Shown piece after piece: positions 22,288-33,789 of a stretch of 64,000 bases of DNA. The notes below the pieces were generated by a model. The model was not told the origin of the DNA, searched no databases, and saw only the letters and a program-made list of their open reading frames with translations. The translations under genes and the position numbers were made by a program. Source of the stretch: Aquarana catesbeiana (lineage: Eukaryota > Chordata > Amphibia > Anura > Ranidae); assembly GCF_042186555.1 (NCBI RefSeq), contig NC_133328.1, positions 329,152,539 to 329,216,538 of the forward strand, in the 5' to 3' direction. The first letter of the stretch is position 1; each line of letters begins with the position of its first letter.

Positions 22288-25200
22288 CTAGATTAATGTG
22301 CATGTCCACCATATATGGAGGAAAGTCCCTGTCTCCTTTTCACATCTCCAACATTGATCTGATACTGTCGGAAATATTCTGTGAAGCAGTTCCGGGGTTT
22401 TATACAATCTCGTTTTAATGAAATATCCATTTTCCTGAGCGTTTACATTGAGAGATCCCTTGTCTATGAATAGGTGAACACGATCCCAGTCAGCATCTTC
22501 AATCTCCCTATTCAACACGAGTCCCCAGAATGCATGGTCTGAGTGTAGTACAGAGTAAGTCTCTTCAAACATGGAAGCGTAGAGTGTTGAGATTATATGA
22601 TTCTGGGGAGCCAAGCACGAGCACAGAGACTCGAACACAGTGGGTGTTTTCGTATAGCCTACCCTTCTCCCCGGGTCGTCTAGAAAATGTTGCAACTGAA
22701 TGTAGGACCAGAAAGGAAAGGATTTGGTGTTAGACAATGTTGCTAGATCTTGTTGTCGCATAAACTTGCCCCTATGGAAGAAATGTTTAGCAAGCATCTC
22801 TGTATAAGGCCATTCCTGTGCTAGATAGGATTTAGCTAATCCTGGAGGAAAGTCAGGGTTACCCCTGATAGGGGTAATCGAGCACTCCGTGGCTGTAAGC
22901 GCATGTGATTTACAGGACCTATGGAATTCATGAAGTGTTGTCCCAATGAGGGGGTGTGTGTGGACATGAGGGCATGTGGGTTTTTTGGAGAACCAAGGGA
23001 GTAGGCGAAGATCATATCCTGACATCATTCCTTCAAGATCTACCCAATCTTTGTAACTGGCATGTATCTTCCAGTCTACAACCCTAGTCATATGTACCGC
23101 CCAATAATAACGTAGTAAGTCAGGGAGGCCAATTCCTCCCTTGGCTTTGGGTAGAACTAATTTCGCCCATCCAATGGGTGCCTGTTTGGATCCCCAGAGG
23201 AAAGATCTACATAACTTCTTGCATTCTGCAAAAAAAGTTGGTGGTAGGCGTATTGGTATAGTTTGCATTTTATATAATATTCGAGGGAGGACTGTCATTT
23301 TCAAAGCAGAGGCCCATCCAAACCAAGATAGGGTAGGGACATCACATCTTTGTAAATCTTGTTTTAAATTTTTTAGTTCAGAAGAAAAATTATTTTCATA
23401 AAGGGTATCTAGTTTACTGGAAAGTTGAATACCAAGATAGGTGATGGCCTCTGTTTTCCATTTAAAGGGAAAATTTGACTGACACTACCATACTAAATTG
23501 TTCGGTAGGGAGACGTTCAGTGCGAACGATTTTGAGTAGTTTATTTTTAGGCTAGAAATGCGTTTAAATTGTTTGAGGACTGGCATGAGGTTTGGTAGGG
23601 ACGTCAGTGGCACTAAAAGGAAAAGCAAGATGTTGTCCACAAAGGCCGCAATCTTGTATTCCTTATGATGGACCTCGATACCTTTTATGCTTAGGTTGGC
23701 CCTGATGCAGCGTAGAAGGGGCTCTAGAGTAAGAATATACAGTAAAGGTGAAAGAGGGCATCCTTGTCTTGTGCCATTATGAATGGGGAAGGCGTCTGAT
23801 AGGCGGCCGTTGACTTTGACTCTAGCTCTTGGATTTACATAGAGTGCTCCAATAAAAGTATGCATACATTTTCCTAATCCAAGAGTGTCAAGGACTGCAT
23901 CCATATAGTCCCAGGCCACCCTACTGAACGCCTTCTCCACATCCATTGACAGGAAGAATCCTTCTCGCTGGGTCGAAGTCATCCAGTGATGTAAATTTAG
24001 GGCCTTAATGGTATTGTCCCTGGCTTCCCTGCCTGGAACAAAGTCTACTCAATCCCTTTCTACCCAGGCTGGTATATAGTATGATAGGCGCGTTGCAAGG
24101 ATTTTTGAGAAAAGTTTTACATCAACTTTCAGGAGTGATATTGGTCGATAAGATGTCACATCAGTGGGGTCTTCATTTCTTTGGGAATCACTGTTATATA
24201 CACCTCTAGTAAAGTAGCCAAGGGGCAAGGGGCAGTAGAGAGTGTGTTAAAAGCCTTGAGGAAGCGTGGGGCTAGAAGCTCTGTATAGCATTTATAGTAT
24301 TGCGCCATGAAGCCATCTGGGCCCGGGCTTTTGCCCGGCTTCGTGGTCTTCAGAGCTGCTTCCCATCCTTCAGAGGACAAGGGTGCTTCTAGCTCAGCCC
24401 GGTCTCTGTCTGATAATGCTCGCGGGCTAAACTTGCCTAGAAACTGCTGTATCAGGTTAGAGCGAGCCTTGTCCTCTGTAGGGCTACGGATAGTTTAATT
24501 GAGGTTATAAAGTTTGCTATATAAGCGGAAGAAATGTTGTGCAATGTCCTCATTTTTAGTGTGGGATTTCCCTGAGTGATCAGTCACATGGTGAACTGTG
24601 GAGGCAAGAGTGCGTTTCTGCAGGCATCTGGCCAGTAGCTTCCCAGGTTTGTTGCCTTGTTCGTAAAATAGTTTCTGTGGCAATATATGACGTTTTTGTG
24701 CCCTTCTAAAGAGTTTCTCGACCAACAGCGCTCGCGTGTCTGCTAGATCTTGTGCTACTTGAATAGCCCCAGTATGTTTATGATGCACCTCTAGTTTGGT
24801 TATTTTTTCGGATAGAGCCAGTATCAGTGCTTGGTGTTCCTTTTTTTTCCTAGCTGCGATGGCCAAAAGGTGTCCCCCTATGACACATTTATGTGCCTCC
24901 CATTGGACCATGGGAGTCAGATCCAGTGTGTCGTTATTGTGGAAATAGTCCCGAAGGGCCTGTCTGATGTGTTCTGCATCTCCCGGGTCCGCTAAGATGG
25001 ACGCATCTAGTCTACAGATCCTAATGAACCCCTCTCTTTGTGGGAATCGTAGGGTCATTGTGATCGGGTGATGATCAGATAGTACCATGTTTTCAATGGT
25101 AGCATCTGCTAGGTAGGATAAGTTGGCCTGGTGTATGAAAATATAGTCCAGCCTCGAGTAGCGGTTGTGTGGTATCGAGTAAAATGTGTAATCCTTCTCT

Positions 25201-25640
25201 CGAGGGGTTGAGAGTGCGCCAGGTGTCATGTAATGTAAGGGAGGCTAACTGGAGTTTCACTTGACGTAGCACAGAGTAGGGGAATGAGGAGGTGCCAGAG
25301 GATGTGTCTAATAGCGGGTCTAGAGCCTCCTCCCAGTATCAAGATACCTGTCTGGAATGCAGCCAATTTCGAAATAGTGTTTTTCAAAAAGGGAACCCTA
25401 TTCGAATTGGGACAGTATACATTTGCTAAGATCACGGGTTTGTTTTTCCACATGCCTTTTCAAGAAAAGAAATCTACCCTCGGGGTCTATAAGCTTGTCG
25501 GTAAGACGAAACATCATAGACTTAGCTAATAGGATGGAAACTCCCTTAGTTTTGGACTACATGTTGCATGGTATGCCTCCGGATAGCGTCTATCTGCTAA
25601 ACGGGGGACGCAGTCTGGCTTGAAATGAGTTTATCGTAAG
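22288..25640 (-). pseudogene. LINE ORF2, copy 2: endonuclease, reverse transcriptase, zinc knuckle
   Basis: On the minus strand, the endonuclease remnant (KGVSILLAK near 25520, YSRLDYIFIH near 25140, LSDHHP near 25070) lacks its N-terminal ~45 residues. Reverse transcriptase motifs follow: KPGKSPGPDG near 24320, SYRPISLL near 24130, FFLSMDVEKAFSRVAWDY near 23940 and GTRQGCPLSPLL near 23760. The catalytic FADD reads FVDN near 23640, so the second aspartate is lost. A long C-terminal frame (23304-22288) ends with a Cys/His knuckle, CWRC...H...C. A stop interrupts PAWVERD near 24055 and several frameshifts occur. C-terminal codons beyond 22288 continue in broken frames. Confidence 0.9.
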
Positions 25641-27612
25641 AAGATAATTTGTGCTCTATGTCAGTGAGCTTCCGCCAGGACACTGCTACACTTTTCCGGA
25701 ACATTGAGGCCCTTAACGTTTAGAGAAAACACCTTAAGAGATAGAGGAGCTGAGGAGTGCACTGCAGAGGACATTATTAAACAATGTAAGGTCGCTCAAG
25801 CTCTATCAGGCTTTATAGACGGAGAGGGCTCGCACAGGAAGGGGAGAGGGAGGAGAGAGATAGAGAGATGGGAGAGAGAGGAAGAAGAGGGAAGAGGGAA
25901 AGAGAAAAAAAGAAAAAAAAGGGGGGGAAGAGGCTAGAGGGTTAAAGGAATGAGTACGACCTGAGAGATAGAGGAAATCGGAAAGTTATGTATGCTCCCT
26001 AGAGGATTCCAGTACCAACTGGAGACCCCTACCTATGCTTGGTGAACGCCCCTAGTATGGGCAGGGCGTTAAATTTACCAGGGGTGGGTATAGTCCTGCT
26101 TACCCACCTAGTGGATGGTCTACAGGGATACGGGTATAGGAATAGACTATTCCGAGTATGTTCAAAAGGGGAACCTGCCTCCTTGAGGTGGGAAAGAAGC
26201 CCAACACCAAGGTGGATCCAGATGCCCCAGAGAGTTCCATGTTGGAGCTTAACAAGTATGGGATATCCTTCCGCTACAGAGGTCTACGAATACCAGATAA
26301 AGCCCTGTTGTAGTCAGCCATTATTGACATTATTGACATTACCAGTAGTCTCCTCCCTCTCCCCTTGACACCTGTCCCCTATGGGATAGCATACTTCAAA
26401 GATTGAGGTTGGAGTATCTCTATGGGTATATTAGAAATCGTTCCTGACCACGTAAAACATTGAACGTTTATAACATATAAAATATACAAGACTTACAGAG
26501 GACCATGCTCCCTTGGTATCAAGTGTATAAGATAGTTTAAGCCATCTCAAGGTTGGTGGACTGGCATCCTCAAACACCACAGGCCCTGGATCCCCACTAG
26601 ATCCCAAATCTCAGATCCAGAGGGTGCAGAGCTCCCGGTCACTGGAGTCCATACGCAATCACCTATCAGTGTAGTTGATACCACTGGGGATGTCAGCCCC
26701 CATTTCCGTGTCATATATGCGCCCAGGCAACTCTAGCATAACTGCTAGTCCCGGGGGCATCCCAAAGCATTGCAACCTCTGAATTTGGATCTCGGGGGCT
26801 CTGGATAAGAGCCTGTGAAAGATAGCCATGAACCCTCGCTATCCAAAGATGGACATGTTCATCAGTAAACAGACCCATATACAGAAAAAGGAAAAATAAC
26901 AAATTAACAAATACATATAGCTCTGAGTAGTTAAGGTAAGCTAAAACCGAGCAACAGAAACTCTATATGCACCCTTATCAATGAACATGGCTATATCAGT
27001 GTTTCGGTGGTTCACGGGAGCCACAAGTGTCCCCCTGCTGACAGGAGGGATCTGTGGGTCCCATAGACCAGCAAACAACCTATTAACCCAATGATGTTGC
27101 TGTAAGAAAAAGAGAAAGTTTACAAGGCGAATGTTCTGTGGTTGGCAAGTTCCACCAAAGGTTCAGTGGAGGAGCACCGCGGTTCCCATAACCCTCCTTG
27201 TGCCCTTGGTCAGTGTTAACCTTTAAAACGACAATAACATGGAACTCATATACTAATGCAAATTAGTATGTCACTCTCTGTGAGTAGGGGAACGTGCCCC
27301 TCCACTTTTTGTGCAACCAAGTTCTGCAGCTAGGAGAGTTGCCAGTTCATTATGCTTGCATATGGTTGTAATGTAAGTTAAACAGAGCTGGAAAACATAA
27401 GCAGTCTCATCCCCAGGCCTGGGGGTATTATCTGCTGTCCGGTTCCAGTGCAGTTTCATATGCTCGCCTCCATCTATCGGAGGCTATTTATGTAATGGAA
27501 CAGCATGGTGCCAACGTGGTCACCTATAGCAAAAGGTAGGTCTCAAAGTTCAGAGTATGAACAAAAAGAAGGGGGAGATGCAGATCCGCTCACCCATCAA
27601 TTTGGTGTGTAG
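25641..27612 (-). other. Inter-ORF region of LINE copy 2, with purine-rich tract
   Basis: About 2 kb without credible coding sequence. At 25838-25940 the plus strand is almost pure purine (GAGAGGG- and GAAAAAA-type runs). A similar purine tract lies at 21640-21720 in the 3' untranslated region of the same LINE. On the LINE sense strand both are polypyrimidine. Confidence 0.5.
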
Positions 27613-28795
27613 TTAACGATCGGTTCTGCGCCAAACGGATGATGAGGATACTCTTGGACTCTCATCTGTTTCTATGTCCCCCCGGATCCTCGATGGTGAG
27701 GCAGTTGAGATCCTGCGTCTTCTCTGTCTTGTTCTTTGTGATCTTGGTGTGGCGCCCGGCTGTGTGGGGATCCAAGGATCTGGTTTCAGAAACGCACTGT
27801 ACCAGTCCGGGACATCTAGTAGTATGCCCAGAGTGTCGCAGAAAGGCTGCAAGTCGGCAGGGGTTCTCAGGTGCACCGTGCGATTACCTGCAGTGGCCTG
27901 CAGGCAGAAGGGGAATTTCCACCGGTAGGGGATGCATCTGTCGCGTAGGGCTTGCAACAAGGGGCGGAGATCTCTCCAGTGTTGCAGCCTAATGGCTGAT
28001 AAGTCTTGAAGCAATTGAATGCATGCCCCTTCATGTTCCAGGTGATCATGGTTGCGCGCAAGTCGCAGTATCTCTTCTTTTTGCATAAAGTTCACTAGGC
28101 ACTAGGTACATAATCACACACATAGGTTGGACTTGATGGACTTGTGTCTTTTTTCAACCTCACCTACTATGTAACTATGTAGGCAGCATACCGCATCTCT
28201 TCCCCTCAGCCTGAGGGCCCTGTGACATTTTTCCATCTCCACTGGGGCATCTGGCGGCCTGCCCAGCAAGGTATTAAAGATAGCCCAATTAGTGGTTTGT
28301 AGCTGGGGCCCTTCTACTGGTTCTGGTATGCCTCTTACACAGGTTACGCCTGCGGACCCTATTATCACGGTCCTACATGTGTCTGTGCATTTCCATCAGG
28401 TGTTGGGCATGGACACTGTTGACTTTTTGTACCTGCTGAATAGCTGCCCCGTGTGTCATGGCCGCTGCTTCCACATGCTCCAGTCTAGAAGCTACTGCTC
28501 TAATGTCTGTTTTGAGGTCAGATATGGCCGTAAAGAGCGTGTTTTTAATGTCTGTGGCTACTAAATGGAGGTCTGCCAGGCACAGAGAGGGGGAGGGGTG
28601 CGGGTTAAGCGTACCTGCTGCCGCGGAGGCTCCAGGAGTGTCAGCGGTGGCTGCGGTGAAACTCTTGTCCGAGGCCTGAGATGCGGCCTGTGGATCCATG
28701 TGCTGAGTACGGAACATCGCCGGTATATTGCGGCTGAGCTGTGTGGATGGGTCCTGCGAGGACCAGGTAGCTGACAAGCTTCTCCCGGTCATCCT
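27613..28795 (-). pseudogene. LINE ORF1, copy 2
   Basis: Three minus-strand segments form the protein. 28792-28373 opens MTGRSLSATW and holds a Ser/Ala-rich N-terminus plus coiled coil (LHLVATDIKNTLFTAISDLK). 28368-28114 is the RRM region (GIPEPVEGPQLQ, MEKCHRALR). 28095-27613 is the C-terminal domain (EEILRLARNH, LRTPADLQPFCDTLG) ending in an Arg-rich tail. A frameshift separates the first two, and a short CR1-derived insertion separates the second and third. Order and motifs fit L1-type ORF1 RNA-binding proteins. It is the most complete ORF1 in the window. Confidence 0.85.
28106..28180 (+). mobile_element. 5'-truncated CR1 3' end inside LINE ORF1
   Basis: The segment ACATAGGTTGGACTTGATGG to CTACTATGTAACTATGTA is the same 3' terminal sequence as the CR1 element at 15689-15775, in opposite orientation in the window. 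Only about 75 bases are present, a severe 5' truncation typical of target-primed LINE insertion. It breaks the ORF1 frame of LINE copy 2. Confidence 0.85.
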
Positions 28796-28924
28796 CCCTG
28801 TTGTGTGGAAGGATTATCCTGCTGATTAGAGGCACTTTAGAAGCTCTGGATGGCGGAGCTCTCAGGTTATGCTGCCATCTTCCTCCAGTGCTAGGCCACG
28901 CCCAAGCTGATGATTTTCTTGATG

Positions 28925-30012
28925 AACCTTGACGCAAACAGATCTATATCTGGGATCCCCCATCTTTGGCATATTGCCAGGAAGATATCGGGGTGAAGGG
29001 AACATTCTCCCAGGAAACAACTGCTGGCGACTCAAGTAGTCCACCTGCCAATTTTGAATGAAAACTTCCGATAGGCAAGGTACATTGTTCTCTGCCCAAG
29101 TTAAGATATAATTCACCTCTCTCTAGGCCGCACCACTTGTCGTGCCCCCTTGGTGATTGATATAGGCCACTGCTGTGGTATTTTCGGATTAGATCCTGAC
29201 AGGACAATTCTGTAACCTGAATATCCAGGCCCTCAGGGCCAAGCGCGCTGCCCGGATCTCTAGAATGTTGATGGGCAAGGTCATTTTTGATCTCGACTAT
29301 TTGCTATAGACAGTCGCTTCTTTCCGGACTGCTCCCCAACTCAAAAGGCTGGCATTTGCTGTTACCATCTTCCAGGTAGCTCTGGTAGGAAATATTTTCC
29401 CTTCTGCAGATTCTTGGTTATCAACCAGCAACTGAGGCTCCAGTGCACCCTGGAGACAGACACATTAGGAAATCTAGAGCTTGGACCTACTTGTTCCAAG
29501 CCGACAAAATACTGTTTTGCAGCAGCCTCAAATGAGACTGAGCATAAGGAACGGCCTCAAATGAAGCCACCATCTTTCCCAACAACCTCATGCAAAGTGG
29601 AATAGAAGGATTCTTCTTTGCTTTTACCATCTGAATCAGTTCCTTTATGGCACCGATCTTCGCCTGGGGCAAGAATACCTTTTTCTGGGCTGTATTAATA
29701 ATCAGACCCAAGTATTCCAATCTCCTTGACAGTTTTTTAAGGAGGATTTCTCTAGGTTGAGAATCCGACCTTGGTATTCCAGGTAGTTGACTGTAGATCA
29801 TACTTTGGTCTAAGCAGGCTACCGACTCGAGGTGCAGTAGCTAGACCAAAAGGCAGAGCTACAAACTGAAAAAGAAGATTTTCTACCTCAAAACGTAGGT
29901 ATTTCTGGTGAGCAGGAAATATAGGTACATGGAGGTATGCATCCCTGATGTCTATTGACGCCAGAAGTTCTCCACCTTGTAGGATGGAGACCACTGATCG
30001 GATTGACTCCAT
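28925..30012 (-). pseudogene. DIRS reverse transcriptase and RNase H
   Basis: The minus-strand frame from 30012 reads SIRSVVSILQGGELLASIDIRDAYLHVPIF (RT motif A, in 10-20 residue blocks) and then VALPFGLATAPRV (motif B). The YLDD-bearing segment between this frame and the next (29801-29487, RLEYLGLIINT, PQAKIGAIKEL) is lost or scrambled near 29790-29820. RNase H-like codons continue to 28925 in broken frames, ending with IDLFASRF just before the LINE insertion. The pattern matches DIRS, where RT and RNase H precede the recombinase. Confidence 0.85.
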
Positions 30013-30199
30013 GTGGAAAAGAGCAGATATTCAGAAACCAGTTTAGATCTAGGGTCCGACATACTCATTTGGTTTTGGTACCGTGAAAAGGTTTAAATAA
30101 AACCCCAATCCCTGCTCTTGCATGGGAACCACTAAGATCAGTCTTTTGAGACAAAAGATGGTCCAATGCTTGAAAGAAAGACTTATTTTCCTCTCTTGC

Positions 30200-31232
30200 T
30201 TGTTTGGGTTCACTAAAGCCTCCTCAAGCTGCGCGGAGGAGATGGGGACTTTTGGAACTCAAGTTTGTACCCTCGAATTATTGAGGAAGTCACCCATCTG
30301 CAGCCTATGGCACCTGGCATTCCTAGGCAGTCTCTCATCCAGGTACTGACCAGGCCCGACCCTGCTTAGCCTCTGAAATCAGATGAGATCAGGCCCTTCC
30401 TGCCAGATCCGTGAGAACTGCAGAAGTCTCCCCCCCACTCGAGTGAGCGAGGGTGCCCCACCTCATAAGGAGGCTTCAGTTTCCTTCTTGAAACTTGACG
30501 GTGGAGGCCGTCGTGACTGCCTGGAAGCAGATGCTCCTGGCACTGGAGAAGGAGTTGTTTAAATTAAATATGTTTACTCCTCTTCCAACTAGCAAAAGGA
30601 TACTTTTTCCAGAAAAAAAAAAAATTGGATGTATTTATCCAAATCATCCCTAAACAGCCATTCCCCATGAAAAGGAAAATTAACCAGGCTTTGCATGACG
30701 CTGACCAACATTTCAACCATAAGATTCTATACCTATGCACCAGCCAAGCGTAAGGCGCGATGCTTGAAGACTAGAATCTCTCATGGCGTCTATTGTCAAA
30801 CATAATGCCGCTGTAACTCGGCTAAATCCTGGCCTGTTGATCAGGAATAACCTTGAGCACCTGTTCAGAATGGTCTCTCAAGGACTGACATACACCAATT
30901 GCTGCTAGCGCAGGTTAAGACATCAGAAAAAAAGTTTTTTTCGTTTTTTCTATAGGAATTTTCAACCTCTTATCTGTTGGATCCCTAAGCATTTGAGCAT
31001 TGTCATCGGACAGGTCAAACTTTCATTCACAGAGTATATAGCAGCAACAATTGCTGGTATCTCCCACTTCTTAGTTAATTTTTCCTTCATAGGAAAAAGT
31101 GTTAAAACTTTATATGAGGAAAAAAATGTTTATCTGGGTGATCCCACTCAGAATATATAAGCCTTTCCAGCAATGAATGGACAGAAAAGGCATGCACAGC
31201 TTGAGGAGGCTTTAGTGAACCCAAACAAGCAA
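30200..31232. repeat. Perfect 37 bp inverted repeat within the DIRS gag region
   Basis: The arm at 30200-30237 (CTTGCTTGTTTGGGTTCACT...AAGCTG) is the exact reverse complement of the arm at 31196-31232 (CAGCTTGAGGAGGCTTTAGT...AGCAAG). The arms are separated by about 960 bases that include the 5S-derived sequence. Exact identity in an otherwise decayed element is unusual. Confidence 0.85.
30302..30405 (-). ncRNA. 5S rRNA-derived sequence (pseudogene or SINE-like)
   Basis: On the minus strand the segment reads like eukaryotic 5S rRNA: CTGATCTCATCTGATTTCAG, AGGCTAAGCAGGGTCGGGCC, TGGTCAGTACCTGGATGAGA, GACTGCCTAGGAATGCCAGG, then a 3' end close to GTGCCATAGGCT. The internal promoter elements (box A AGGCTAAGCAGG, the intermediate element and a box C-like TGGATGAGAGACTGCC) are recognisable with substitutions. 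The first ~25 bases of 5S are diverged or missing, and no T-run terminator follows directly. It lies inside the DIRS element between gag-like and RT sequences. It is probably a 5S pseudogene or 5S-derived SINE fragment. Confidence 0.75.
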
Positions 31233-31651
31233 GTGGGCATATCAACCAACTCAATGAAGAGTAGCAAAAAATGTGGAGCGGACAAATTCAGTAAGAATTG
31301 CACCAATCTTTCAGATTGTGAAGCTGATCCCCCCACATTTGACCCCTCAGAAGAGGAGTCATCAGCCTTCTCACAGTCCCCTGAGGGAAATTGCATTTTA
31401 TCCCATTCTGGAATGCAATTAAAGCCGCTAACCAATCCCATCATGGCTTGAGGAAAACCCTCTTCAGTAAAATAGACAGGGGCTGCAGTGTTGAAAATAA
31501 TTGCAATATTTGATATCCCTGATTGCTTACTCTGACCGGCCATCCCAGAACTCTCAGGGGAAAATGCCAATGTAGAGTGTTTAGAGCTTTTAGGAGTCCC
31601 TTTTAAGCCCTTTTTTTGGGGTGTTTCTACCCCCCTCTGACCATAGCCCAA
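30500..31651 (-). pseudogene. DIRS gag-like region
   Basis: A minus-strand frame (31651-31148, 167 codons) opens MGYGQRGVETPQKK and is Ser/Gly-rich with an acidic patch (DDSSSEGSNVGG). Downstream, in broken frames to about 30560, are fragments resembling the gag of DIRS elements (a region of the type ...DPTDKRLKIPIEKT). The position, first gene after the terminal repeat, fits gag. Sequence conservation in this gene is low, so the assignment rests mainly on position. Confidence 0.6.
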
Positions 31652-32699
31652 TGCACAAATGCAGAGGGACTACCAGAAGAAATCGCATCCACTGCTTGAG
31701 CAGATAGTCCAGCAACTGCTGCTGCTATTTAACGCTCAGCCTGATGCTTTTAGTAAATGTGACAAAGGAATACCTGTGTCACCAATTACATGCCTCTTTT
31801 TAGCTTTTGTGTCTCTCTGACAGCATACAGTCAGCAAAAAAATGGAGCCTTTTAAAAGAACCCCCGCGCTGGACATTGAAGCACGCCAATGCCACACTAA
31901 ACCACGCCCACTCCATGTTCCCCCATGCCCTCCCCCCTCCTCTTTTCAAAAAAGAGCATTTTCCCGCACAAGCACGAGCCTCCGATCCAACGTGATTGGC
32001 GGGTGTTGGGGGAGGGCGGCGAGGAGGAGGGCAGTGACAAACCGCCGTACAGAGGCGGTGGAGAACAGAGTGGCATTCGCCTATCGTTCTGCTTCTCCCT
32101 CTACTCAGAAAGAGGGGGAGAGCTGTTGTCTGGGGGGGTTTAGAGAACCCCCCAATATCTTACCAGAGTCCTGTGACTGCTAGCCAGAGAGATATTTGTC
32201 AGCATTTGCTGACACAGCATGATTTGAGAAAGCATAACAAGGTATGTGCTCTATACAGCCCCCAGTGGTGACTTTTAGGCATGACAACATTTACTTTTTA
32301 AAGGAGACAATTCAAAGAAAATTTTAATTTGTTTAGAAGTCTCCACTTACCTTTCCTGCCGCAGGGAATTCTGTGGTAAAACCAACAGACCCAATCTTCC
32401 CCTCTCATGGTGGGCTCCATTTAAAAAACCTTCAGGAACTGGGACCCCCTTTTAATCGGGGGATCCCACTCCTGGACCCATAATAGCATCCCGCCAGAAA
32501 AAACTTATGGCTGAAAAAAACAAAAGCACTGGATCCCGGGGTCCAGCTCTCTAAAAAGAGAAGTGTTACGGGCTAAACCTCATTTCTTATGCCACAAGGC
32601 CCAGGTACCATTCAATTCGGCTGCATAACTAGCCCCAGCAAGGATTGCTCCAGTTGAGCTCAGCACAGCACATCTTTACTCTTGGCCAACATCTATGAC

Positions 32700-32866
32700 A
32701 CTGGCAAAAAAACTGAGGTACTCCCAGTAGTGGGAGGGGTTATATACGGACTGAACTTCCTGTCTTAGGGTGTGCCAGTGTCCATCACCTGAAGGTGGCC
32801 TATAACCTATATAGTAATTAATATGGCTCTGTGTCCCGTGATGTACGATTAAGAAACAGCATTTTA
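32700..32866. repeat. DIRS inverted terminal repeat, 5' side
   Basis: This is the inverted partner of 19435-19620. It carries GTGGGAGGGGTTATATACGG and the reverse complement of GGACACTGGCA. It marks the start of the minus-strand DIRS element. Confidence 0.85.
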
Positions 32867-33008
32867 GCTTGCACATGATTGGATAATAAAATCAGCAGAG
32901 CTTCCCCTCATTTTAGATCTACCCCTCAGATTTACAATGACTGCACTTCCAAGTGCACTTTCAGTGTAATTTTAAGTGCACTTTGCCTTTCGTTAATAAC
33001 CCCGTATT
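32867..33008. mobile_element. Right half of the inverted-repeat element split by DIRS
   Basis: It contains GACTGCACTTCCAAGTGCAC and ends GTTAATAACCCC, the mirror of GGGGTTATTTAC at 19270. Joined with 19262-19431 it forms a short palindromic-ended element of roughly 310 bp. Confidence 0.7.
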
Positions 33009-33789
33009 ACTCTAAGGCACCGTACAACACAGCACTGTTTGAGGAATTACTTTTACTTGTCCCGCATTTATTTTTATATACTGTATTTACAAAAAAAAGC
33101 TTCTCTTCATCAGAAAAATCAATTTAACAAAGTCTTGCTTACTTCAGTATATACATTTGTCCATAAAGTAGGCTTGTAGGTAGGTGCAATCTACCATCTC
33201 CACTGCAGGTTGTTCTCAATCACAGTGATTGTGCAGCTAGAGAGGAAGTCAAGAGGAACTATGTTCTTCTATAGTTTCCTGGGTCACTGGGGAAGCTATC
33301 CGGTGGATGCTGCCGCCCTATGTGACTTTGGTAGCCATCTTGGATCAGGCAGAACCTCCCAATTTTTCACGCTTTATGTGAGTGGGTAGAATAGAGAAAG
33401 TACCCCGTCTGTTAGAGACAGTACTAGAGGTAAAGAAAAATTCCTGATGAGGAGGGAAATGTGATTTGACTCATTTTTTTTTTTTTTTCTTTAGAAATTA
33501 AATTTTTGCTGTAGCATGTTCTATATATGTTACAGATGTGCCACTTTACAGGCAGACTAAGGGGACCCCAGGTATTATATTTAAAGGATATTTTTTTATT
33601 ATTGTACTTTAAGCATCATTCATATCACTGCTCCTGAAAAAATTATCTTTAAAAAAAAAAAAAATTGCATTGATACCGGACCATTCGGGTTACAATTCGG
33701 GTTACAACTTTTTTCAGCTCATCTCGAAGTAGGACCATACCATGACCTCTGGGGCACAAAGCTTCTGCCAGAAGCAAAGCTCAACCTGG
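33009..33789. other. Stretch without recognised features
   Basis: Mixed-composition DNA between the DIRS host element and the satellite array. It contains homopolymer T and A runs but no recognised ends or genes. Confidence 0.45.

Larger units (their letters stand above)
21127..28905 (-). mobile_element. Tx1/L1-like LINE, copy 2, inserted in the DIRS element
   Basis: A minus-strand LINE runs from a 5' end near GGGCGTGGCCTAGCACTGG (28905) through ORF1 (28795-27613), a ~2 kb spacer and ORF2 (25640 to about 21930), to a poly-A tail seen as poly-T at 21131-21150. Target duplications of about 17 bp flank it: AAGTTGTCGATTTTCTT on the left and AAGCTGATGATTTTCTT on the right, 14 of 17 matching. It is near full length but inactive. 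A CR1 3' fragment lies in ORF1. Confidence 0.88.
19432..32866 (-). mobile_element. DIRS-type tyrosine-recombinase retrotransposon, interrupted by a LINE
   Basis: On the minus strand the order is inverted terminal repeat (32866-32700), gag-like region (31651-30500), reverse transcriptase/RNase H (30012-28925), a LINE insertion (28905-21127), the rest of the RNase H region (21120-20730), tyrosine recombinase (20720-19850), internal complementary region (about 19750-19660) and the other terminal repeat. Inverted repeats plus an internal region complementary to both ends, together with a recombinase instead of an integrase, are the DIRS1 hallmarks. The open frames are broken throughout. Confidence 0.88.

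Noticed and set aside
31842..32183. 113-codon plus-strand frame in the DIRS 5' region
   Set aside because: It has no similarity to known proteins and lies in a GC-rich non-coding leader of the minus-strand DIRS element.
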